The notes below the pieces were generated by a model, which was given only the letters and a program-made list of their open reading frames with translations, was not told the origin of the DNA and searched no databases. A program made the translations under genes and the position numbers. A stretch of 5,312 nucleotides of DNA from the NCBI GenBank assembly GCA_016839405.1, contig JAEOUJ010000338.1, positions 1-5,312 on the forward strand, in the 5' to 3' direction. Source of the stretch: Candidatus Gerdarchaeota archaeon (lineage in GTDB: Archaea > Asgardarchaeota > Heimdallarchaeia > JABLTI01). Positions 1 to 4,596 of this stretch are shown piece by piece (positions within the stretch are counted from its first letter, which is position 1; each line of letters starts with the position of its first letter).

Positions 1-461
1 CAACCAATAAAGGTTTGACCTTCGCCGGAAAAATCTATAATACCCGGTTCAGGGCAGCTAACACCAATAGAAGTTATTCCTCTTAAAACAGTATTTTCAG
101 GATATTTTGAGTGAATGATATCTTCTGTGCCTATACCATTTTGAATAGATAGAAATATGGTTTGATCAGTTACTATTTCTCTGAGTTGTTCAACTGCTTC
201 TGCTGTTTGATGAGCTTTTGTTGTTACAAGAACAAATCTAGGATGGTTACTATGTTCTTCAAGTAAAATTCTTGCAGAATTAATATTATCTACAGCTAAA
301 ATTGGAATAACTAAATTATGAAGTCCCTTAATAATCAATTTATTTCTTTTAATTGCTTCAATATGCATTTTACGTCCAATTAGCAACACATCTTGTCCAA
401 TGTTTGCTAATAGTCCTCCAAATAGACTTCCAACACTACCAGCACCTATGACAAGAAACAA
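1..461 (-). CDS. panE: 2-dehydropantoate 2-reductase (ketopantoate reductase), 3' end beyond the window
   Basis: Cytosolic NAD(P)H-dependent reduction of ketopantoate to pantoate, the second step of CoA synthesis. About 153 N-terminal residues are visible, roughly half the usual ~300. The N-terminus has a Rossmann strand and glycine motif (VIGAGSVGS) followed by VLLIGR. Numbered from the TTG, K82 (in TTKAHQT) and N108 (in QNGIGTE) match E. coli K72 and N98, with the same 26-residue spacing. The ITSIGVSCPEPG to GEGQTFIG stretch is also typical of KPR. Start choice: TTG at 461 puts the glycine motif at residues 6-11, as in most homologues, and has GGATGA (466-471) four bases upstream. The alternative ATG at 476 adds MRDDI, overlaps panB by 11 bases and has a weaker ribosome site. 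It is the last visible gene of the CoA operon, 4 bases after panB. The family assignment is firm; the start is not. Confidence 0.93.
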   Translation of the reverse strand, partial: MFLVIGAGSVGSLFGGLLANIGQDVLLIGRKMHIEAIKRNKLIIKGLHNLVIPILAVDNINSARILLEEHSNHPRFVLVTTKAHQTAEAVEQLREIVTDQTIFLSIQNGIGTEDIIHSKYPENTVLRGITSIGVSCPEPGIIDFSGEGQTFIG

Positions 462-465
462 TATG

Positions 466-471
466 TCATCC
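466..471 (-). promoter_or_regulatory. Shine-Dalgarno-like GGATGA for panE, overlapping the panB stop
   Basis: Read on the minus strand, GAGGGATGA includes the TGA stop of panB and sits 4 bases before the TTG at 461. The same GGATGA with the same 4-base spacer precedes the pantoate kinase ATG. It supports the TTG start and suggests translational coupling. The match to the archaeal anti-SD is imperfect. Confidence 0.45.
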
Positions 472-1281
472 CTCATAGGAATACTCTTCAGATGGAAAGA
501 CTCCTTCTTCAATTTCTTTAGCATATTGTTTTACAGTTTTTAGTATCTCTTCTCGAAAATTAGCATAACGTTTTACGAATTTTGGTTTGTGACCAGAAGT
601 TACACCAAGCATATCATAACACACTAAAACCTGTCCATCACAGAAGGGACCCGCACCAATACCAATTGTTGGTATTGAAATTTCTTCAGTAATTTTCTTT
701 GCCACATTACGGGGTATAGCTTCAAGTATTATTGAAAAACAACCAACTTTTTCCAAATTTTTTGCAAATTTAAGAAGCTCCTCTTCTGAATAATATGAAC
801 TTACTTTTCCTTGGACTTTATATCCACCAAGTTTATATGCAGATTGTGGAATTAAACCAATATGACCTTGAACTGGAATTCCAATATCAACTATTGCTTG
901 TATTTCCTTTAAACGAGTTTCACTTGCACCTTCAAGTTTAACTGCTTCAGCTTGTCCTTGCTTCATTAATTTCCCTGCATTTGCCACAGTTTCTTCAATA
1001 GTTAAACCATAACTTAGGAAAGGCATATCACCAATTACCATACTATGATTTCTAGATCCTCTAGCAACAGCTTGACAATGACGAATTGACATATCTAAAG
1101 TTACTTCTAAAGTTGTATCTGATCCATATATAGTCTGCCCCATTGTATCTCCAACAAGCAATATGTCTATTTCTGCCTCATCAAATATTGATGCTAAATT
1201 ATAATCATATGCAGTTAACATTGAGATTTTTTTATCAGAATTTTTTCTTCTTTGTATATCAAAAGCAGTTATTTTTGCCAA
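466..1281 (-). CDS. panB: 3-methyl-2-oxobutanoate hydroxymethyltransferase (ketopantoate hydroxymethyltransferase)
   Basis: Transfers a hydroxymethyl group from 5,10-methylene-tetrahydropterin (or a folate analogue) to 2-oxoisovalerate, giving ketopantoate: the first committed step of CoA synthesis. The protein is 271 residues, a normal full-length PanB (TIM-barrel, phosphoenolpyruvate/pyruvate superfamily). Visible signatures are MLTAYDY (21-27), VGDTMG with metal ligand D45, GDMPF with D85, VKLEG with E117, GHIGLIPQS with H140, LEAIP with the catalytic-type E187, and IGIGAGPFCDGQVLV (206-220). The start is TTG at 1281. No ATG lies near the expected N-terminus, the next Met being residue 21 inside the conserved core, and AGGAAGGAT lies 4 bases upstream. 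It begins 2 bases after the phosphopantothenate synthetase stop. The motif after VKLEG reads AS where many homologues have a second glycine. Identity is certain on motifs. Confidence 0.98.
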   Translation of the reverse strand: MAKITAFDIQRRKNSDKKISMLTAYDYNLASIFDEAEIDILLVGDTMGQTIYGSDTTLEVTLDMSIRHCQAVARGSRNHSMVIGDMPFLSYGLTIEETVANAGKLMKQGQAEAVKLEGASETRLKEIQAIVDIGIPVQGHIGLIPQSAYKLGGYKVQGKVSSYYSEEELLKFAKNLEKVGCFSIILEAIPRNVAKKITEEISIPTIGIGAGPFCDGQVLVCYDMLGVTSGHKPKFVKRYANFREEILKTVKQYAKEIEEGVFPSEEYSYEG

Positions 1282-1283
1282 GA

Positions 1284-2063
1284 CTATCCTTCCTGTAGTT
1301 TTTCTTTTGAAAGTTTTAATAAACGATTTGCCATGAAATCTATACTTTTTTGTAACATATTATTATTATCATACTTTTGAATAAGAGTTTTTAGTTCTTC
1401 ATATGATTCTTTTATTAATTTATCAGCTATTTCAACCATTTCCTTAGCTACTCGACTAATATGATTAACTATAGTTATATTGCTCCAAACAGCTGTTCTT
1501 GACATTGGATTCAAATCTACGCTGATAACTGTTTTTCCCATTTTCCTCAAAGCCATTGTTCGATCACCATCTTCTAATGGAACAAAAACTACATCAGCTT
1601 TGTAAATACCTTCTGGATCAACAATGCGACGATTATGAGTTATTTCAGGAATTGTTTTTGCTCGATTTCCTAATGATATTCCAAGAATTTCTTTTGCTCC
1701 AGCTTTTTGTAGTACTTTTGCAATATTTTCTTCTCGTTCTTTTGTTCGATAAAATAAGTTTACTTCTAATTTAGCATTTGTTTTATTTGCTAGCTGAACT
1801 ATATCCTCTGGGCATAATACTGCTACATTACCATTTATTGAAATAACTGGGTGAGTTGCAATTAAAAGTGCTGCAACAGCAACCTCTTCTTGCTTTAATG
1901 CATATGGTGGTGTAACCTCACCTAAAATATAATCAAAAGCTTCTCCTCTTCCATGAGCAATTAAACCCGCCTTAGCAACAATTGCCTTATCCATTCCTTC
2001 AATAATTGCATGTCTTTCTTTTAGGGACAAATATCTTGGGTGATCTTTTGGAATATCATTCAT
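1284..2063 (-). CDS. 4-phosphopantoate--beta-alanine ligase (archaeal phosphopantothenate synthetase, PPS)
   Basis: ATP-dependent condensation of 4-phosphopantoate with beta-alanine to 4'-phosphopantothenate. In archaea this enzyme, with pantoate kinase, stands in for bacterial PanC plus pantothenate kinase. The 259-residue protein matches the usual family length. Signatures are IPKDHPRYLSL at the N-terminus (residues 4-14), AGLIAHGRGEAFDYILGE (32-49), a central LEVNLFYRTKEREE segment, LGNRAKTIPEI, and the nucleotide-site stretch PLEDGDRTMALRKMGKTVIS (162-181) followed by VDLNPMSRTA (182-191). A GTG at 2072 would add MII, but homologues start close to IPK-HPRY, and that GTG is itself part of GTGAT (2068-2072), an SD-like element 4 bases before the ATG at 2063. 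I therefore chose the ATG. It follows pantoate kinase by 14 bases and precedes panB by 2 bases. Recognition is by conserved blocks and genomic partner; very confident. Confidence 0.96.
   Translation of the reverse strand: MNDIPKDHPRYLSLKERHAIIEGMDKAIVAKAGLIAHGRGEAFDYILGEVTPPYALKQEEVAVAALLIATHPVISINGNVAVLCPEDIVQLANKTNAKLEVNLFYRTKEREENIAKVLQKAGAKEILGISLGNRAKTIPEITHNRRIVDPEGIYKADVVFVPLEDGDRTMALRKMGKTVISVDLNPMSRTAVWSNITIVNHISRVAKEMVEIADKLIKESYEELKTLIQKYDNNNMLQKSIDFMANRLLKLSKEKLQEG
1286..1294 (-). promoter_or_regulatory. Ribosome binding site AGGAAGGAT deciding the panB TTG start
   Basis: On the minus strand, AGGAAGGAT lies within the last codons of the upstream gene, ends in its TAG stop, and is 4 bases from the TTG at 1281. 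It is purine-rich and close to the archaeal SD consensus. This supports TTG initiation and coupling to translation of the preceding gene. Confidence 0.6.
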
Positions 2064-2067
2064 TATA

Positions 2068-2072
2068 ATCAC
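2068..2072 (-). promoter_or_regulatory. SD-like GTGAT before the phosphopantothenate synthetase ATG
   Basis: GTGAT is complementary to the 3' end region of archaeal 16S rRNA (SD core GGUGAU) and sits 4 bases from the ATG at 2063. This argues against using its own GTG as the initiation codon. Confidence 0.4.
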
Positions 2073-2077
2073 AGGAA

Positions 2078-2986
2078 TTATTTGATAACTCTAGGTCCTA
2101 TTTCAGCTATTGGGTTAATCCACATTTTAGCTTTTGGATGATACTTTTTAATGAGTTTTTGACATTGTACTAACTTTTCCTTAACATCAACAACAAAAAT
2201 AGATTCACCTAACATGACCATACTAGATTTGAAACCAGCTTCTCTGACTAAATCTACTAACTCCTTAATTCGACCATAAAGCAATTTACTTTTTAAAGCA
2301 AATTCATAACTTAATTCTAAAAATAATTCTAAGTTTGGATTATTTATCAGTTTTTGAAGCATTCCTTCTGAAGTATTATTAATCAAATTAATCTGTTCTG
2401 GATTTGTTATAATATCTTTTGTTGAAAGTGTGCCTAAAAAAACTGATAAAACTTGTTGATTTTCTGGCCAGTCTAATTTTGATAACACACCAATTCCGGG
2501 TGCACCAGGTTTTTGTCTAATCTCAGCTTTACCTTGTAATTGTGATATTACATCACCTAATCCTGTTCTACAAATTACTTCAGCTTCATGAGCAATTTGA
2601 CCGAGATCTATTGGTAATTTATTAATTTGAAATAATTCATTTAATGCATATGCAGTACCAAGAGCTCCAGCACCACTAGTTCCAAAACCACCTTGAATAG
2701 GCAATTGACTTGAATGTTCAATTATTATACCTTTATCTTTCCAATACGTTTCAAATTTGTATGCAACTTCTAAACTTACTCGTCCATCAATTGTTTTATC
2801 ATTAAATATAACAATTGGTTTTTTATTAGGAGTTTCCTCAAAGGTAATTTTTGTTAGAATTAAATTTTCAATTGAAAATCCTGCTCCTCTCGAGCCCATA
2901 AGCAATGGATCATCATTTTGAACTATTTGAAATAATCCAGTTATATGAGCGGGTACACCCCAGGTGCTCGAGTAATTCTTATTCAT
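2078..2986 (-). CDS. Pantoate kinase (archaeal PoK, GHMP kinase superfamily)
   Basis: Phosphorylates pantoate to 4-phosphopantoate with ATP, feeding the phosphopantothenate synthetase encoded next. The 302-residue protein has the archaeal PoK layout. It has an N-terminal substrate/fold segment VPAHITGLF (11-19), then DPLLMGSRGAGFSIE (26-40). The GHMP motif 2 phosphate loop is LPIQGGFGTSGAGALG (95-110). Next come HEAEV, TGLGDVISQLQGKAEIR (141-157) and KPGAPGIG. The C-terminal motif 3 is MVMLGESIFVV (256-266). Many homologues have VPGH where this one has VPAH. The ATG at 2986 is preceded by GGATGA (2991-2996), and no in-frame upstream start is apparent. It is the first gene of the CoA operon, with 14 bases to the next start. 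Other GHMP kinases (mevalonate, homoserine) are unlikely given the GTSGAGALG loop and the neighbours. Confidence 0.95.
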   Translation of the reverse strand: MNKNYSSTWGVPAHITGLFQIVQNDDPLLMGSRGAGFSIENLILTKITFEETPNKKPIVIFNDKTIDGRVSLEVAYKFETYWKDKGIIIEHSSQLPIQGGFGTSGAGALGTAYALNELFQINKLPIDLGQIAHEAEVICRTGLGDVISQLQGKAEIRQKPGAPGIGVLSKLDWPENQQVLSVFLGTLSTKDIITNPEQINLINNTSEGMLQKLINNPNLELFLELSYEFALKSKLLYGRIKELVDLVREAGFKSSMVMLGESIFVVDVKEKLVQCQKLIKKYHPKAKMWINPIAEIGPRVIK

Positions 2987-2990
2987 TTTC

Positions 2991-2996
2991 TCATCC
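2991..2996 (-). promoter_or_regulatory. SD-like GGATGA for pantoate kinase
   Basis: GGATGA lies 4 bases upstream of the ATG at 2986. It implies a leadered message, which conflicts with the leaderless prediction from the nearest TATA-like box, so an upstream promoter may also be used. Confidence 0.35.
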
Positions 2997-3002
2997 GTAG
3001 TA

Positions 3003-3046
3003 AATCTATTATTTAGCTATTTGAAATTACTTCTTAATCTATTATT
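3003..3046. repeat. Two direct copies of AATCTATTATT in the divergent intergenic region
   Basis: AATCTATTATT occurs at 3003-3013 and again at 3036-3046, 33 bases apart (about three helical turns). On the minus strand each copy contains a TATA-like AATAATA. They could be tandem promoters or paired regulator sites, or coincidence in an AT-rich stretch. Confidence 0.35.
3007..3015 (-). promoter_or_regulatory. Candidate TATA box of the CoA operon (proximal)
   Basis: On the minus strand this reads TAAATAATA, preceded by GC. Its centre is about 25 bases from the A of the pantoate kinase ATG, the spacing expected for an archaeal TATA box driving a leaderless or nearly leaderless transcript. The region is AT-rich, so the call is tentative. 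Confidence 0.4.
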
Positions 3047-3088
3047 CTAGAAACATTTTTTAGCAAGCAAAATAGGTATTTGGGAAAG

Positions 3089-3097
3089 AATAAATTA
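3089..3097 (+). promoter_or_regulatory. Candidate TATA box for the DUF1295 gene
   Basis: AATAAATTA is preceded by purine-rich GGGAAAG (3082-3088), resembling a BRE plus TATA box. Its centre is about 44 bases before the ATG at 3137, predicting a start of transcription near 3116-3122 and a leader of roughly 15-20 bases that begins around the AGGAG at 3118. Confidence 0.35.
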
Positions 3098-3117
3098 CAT
3101 CTATTTCAACTCTAGAC

Positions 3118-3122
3118 AGGAG
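3118..3122 (+). promoter_or_regulatory. AGGAG, possible Shine-Dalgarno with unusually long spacer
   Basis: AGGAG lies 14 bases before the ATG at 3137, longer than the usual spacing. An in-frame TAG at 3113 and the lack of other start codons between leave the ATG at 3137 (or Met4) as the only starts, so this site either works at long range or is not used. Confidence 0.3.
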
Positions 3123-3136
3123 AGTTAATAATAACT

Positions 3137-4057
3137 ATGACAGAAATGGCATCAATTGATGAGTTAAAGACACCTACTTTTGGGAAAATGCTAATAGCTT
3201 TTGGTTTAGTGATTTTAGCTTATGCAATTTCCTTAGGAGCAGCAATAGGTATTGTTTACGCTTTACCAATAACTATACACCCAATTTGGTTAACATTAAT
3301 AGCTGATATTGGAGCAACAATTGTAATTTTTATTTTTAGCATTATATTCAATAATGTTAGTTTTTATGATCCTTATTGGAGTGTACAACCAATAGCAATT
3401 GCAATATATTGGTTTATACTTGGTTATGGGACTGCAAATTTAATTCGTCAGATAATTGTTTTATCAGTAGTTTCATTTTGGGGTATAAGGTTAACTCTAA
3501 ATTGGGCAAGAGGTTGGAAAGGATTAAAACATGAAGATTGGCGCTATGTCAAATATCGGAAAGAAAATCCCAAGGCTTTTTGGTTTATTGCTTTTACTGG
3601 TTTGGAAATGATGCCCACATTAATAGTATTCTTGGGATGTGTTTCAATTTATCCTGCTTTGGTAGAAAGCAGTAATAGTATAGGAGTATTTGATGCTATT
3701 GGAATTTTAATTGCAGTTGGTGCAACATTGATTGAATTCATTGCAGATGAACAAATGAAGATTTTCTGCAAAATGAATGATAATCCAGAAAGAGTGATGG
3801 AGCTAGGATTATGGTCTATTTCAAGACATCCAAATTACTTTGGTGAAGTAACTTTCTGGTGGGGATTATTCTTTTTTGCTTTGGCAGCTTCATATTCTTA
3901 TTGGTGGGCTATCTCTGGACCAATTGCTATGGTTATATTATTCCTATTAATTAGCATACCACTAATAGAAAAGAAACAATTAGCTAATAGACCTGATTAT
4001 GCGTCTTATAAGAAAAGAATCTCTATGTTTATTCCTTGGTTCCCAAAAAAGGAATAA
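3137..4057 (+). CDS. DUF1295-family membrane protein (steroid 5-alpha-reductase-like), substrate unknown
   Basis: A 306-residue integral membrane protein with about seven hydrophobic segments (roughly residues 17-42, 50-72, 86-105, 106-122, 148-172, 185-203 and 238-280, the last probably two helices). Family signatures are DPYWSVQP (78-85), WGIRLTLNWARGW (115-127), HEDWRYVKYR (132-141), and near the C-terminus GLWSISRHPNYFGEVTFWWG (224-243). The polar RHPNYFGE core resembles the NADPH/cofactor-binding end of steroid 5-alpha-reductase and isoprenylcysteine methyltransferase-like proteins. It ends in Y-KKR-S-FIPWFPKK, also typical of this group. A lipid or isoprenoid reductase is a reasonable inference, but no member-specific substrate can be read from sequence. 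It is divergent from the CoA operon and monocistronic, with a T-tract right after the stop. Family placement is firm; function is open. Confidence 0.9.
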   Translation: MTEMASIDELKTPTFGKMLIAFGLVILAYAISLGAAIGIVYALPITIHPIWLTLIADIGATIVIFIFSIIFNNVSFYDPYWSVQPIAIAIYWFILGYGTANLIRQIIVLSVVSFWGIRLTLNWARGWKGLKHEDWRYVKYRKENPKAFWFIAFTGLEMMPTLIVFLGCVSIYPALVESSNSIGVFDAIGILIAVGATLIEFIADEQMKIFCKMNDNPERVMELGLWSISRHPNYFGEVTFWWGLFFFALAASYSYWWAISGPIAMVILFLLISIPLIEKKQLANRPDYASYKKRISMFIPWFPKKE

Positions 4058-4076
4058 ATTTTTTTTATTTTTTTTT
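4058..4076 (+). terminator. Poly-T transcription terminator of the DUF1295 gene
   Basis: Directly after the TAA, the plus strand has eight T, one A, then nine T (4059-4076). There is no stem-loop before it, as expected for archaeal intrinsic termination at U-tracts. It fills the whole 18-base gap to the convergent acetyltransferase stop. Confidence 0.75.
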
Positions 4077-4543
4077 CATAGTTTTAATATCATTTCTTTA
4101 TCACCCACATCAGCTTTGAATCCATATTTTTCGTACAAAGGTTTTCCAGAGGGTGTTGCATGAAGGAATACAGTGTCTATTCCTTTACTCTTATTTTCTT
4201 CAATTAGCTTTTCTAATAATGCAGAACCTATACCTTTTCTTCTCCATTCAGGTTTTGTATACATATTCATTATGTAACCATATTTGCCTGTTAGATTGTA
4301 AAAATGGGGTGGTCTTTGTAAAAATGACAATCCACTTGTTGCTATGATTTTATTGTCCGATTCAGCTAGCCATGCAATAAATTCATTAGCTTTCATTTTT
4401 TCTTTGAAAAAATCATTTAGGGATTTTCGAAAAATAACCATTTCATTACCAACAGGTATTTTTTGAAATTCTTTTAGAAATTCAACTCGAAAATCAATTA
4501 ATGTTTCTATATCATCAAGTGTTGCTTTTCTTAAAGAGTACAT
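4076..4543 (-). CDS. GNAT-family N-acetyltransferase
   Basis: A 155-residue single-domain Gcn5-related acetyltransferase, normal length for the family, predicted cytosolic. It would transfer an acetyl group from acetyl-CoA to an amine; the acceptor cannot be told. The N-terminus YSLRKATLDDIETLIDFR (2-19) is the usual beta1-alpha1 opening. FIAWLAESDNKIIATSGLSF (55-74) forms the beta2-beta3 hairpin. IMNMYTKPEWRRKGIGSALL (91-110) holds beta4 and the acetyl-CoA pyrophosphate loop RRKGIG (101-106). The C-terminal FLHATPSGKPLYEKYGF (126-142) is beta5 plus the common LYEKYGF motif. The ATG at 4543 is the only reasonable start, with an in-frame TAA three codons upstream. It lies 53 bases after the acetoacetate-decarboxylase-like gene on the same strand, with its own TATA-like box between. 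It is convergent with the DUF1295 gene. Confidence 0.93.
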   Translation of the reverse strand: MYSLRKATLDDIETLIDFRVEFLKEFQKIPVGNEMVIFRKSLNDFFKEKMKANEFIAWLAESDNKIIATSGLSFLQRPPHFYNLTGKYGYIMNMYTKPEWRRKGIGSALLEKLIEENKSKGIDTVFLHATPSGKPLYEKYGFKADVGDKEMILKL

Positions 4544-4563
4544 ACTGAATTATTCATTTGAAA

Positions 4564-4572
4564 AATATTTAA
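4564..4572 (-). promoter_or_regulatory. TATA box of the acetyltransferase gene; leaderless transcript likely
   Basis: On the minus strand the box reads TTAAATATT, with its centre about 25 bases from the A of the ATG at 4543. No SD-like sequence lies between box and start. Transcription would therefore begin at or within a few bases of the start codon, a common archaeal arrangement. Confidence 0.5.
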
Positions 4573-4596
4573 TTATTCACATAAATCAAGATTAAA

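Noticed and set aside
1556..1774. Open frame of 72 codons on the plus strand inside the phosphopantothenate synthetase gene
   Set aside because: It is antisense to a well-conserved gene, its product is a low-complexity Leu/Phe-rich string, and there is no ribosome site or promoter of note.
2064..2072. GTG at 2072 as the phosphopantothenate synthetase start
   Set aside because: It adds only MII, lies within an SD-like GTGAT, and homologues begin near the IPK-HPRY motif, favouring the ATG at 2063.
2885..2973. Two CTCGAG sites and a locally GC-richer patch at the pantoate kinase 5' end, as a possible insertion or hairpin
   Set aside because: The sequence encodes conserved kinase residues (VPAHITG, GSRGAG) in both patches, so coding constraint explains it; the hairpin arms are short and interrupted.
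3045..3052. Palindrome TTCTAGAA, with a second TCTAGA at 3111-3116, as an operator pair
   Set aside because: The palindrome is only 8 bases, its flanks do not extend the symmetry, and such hexamers are expected occasionally in this composition.
2987..3136. Riboswitch or small RNA in the divergent intergenic region
   Set aside because: The stretch is AT-rich with no stable stem-loops or recognisable aptamer, and too little room remains after the promoter elements.
4153..4347. Open frame of 64 codons on the plus strand inside the GNAT gene
   Set aside because: It is antisense to a conserved acetyltransferase and its composition is biased to hydrophobic residues, as expected from a shadow frame.
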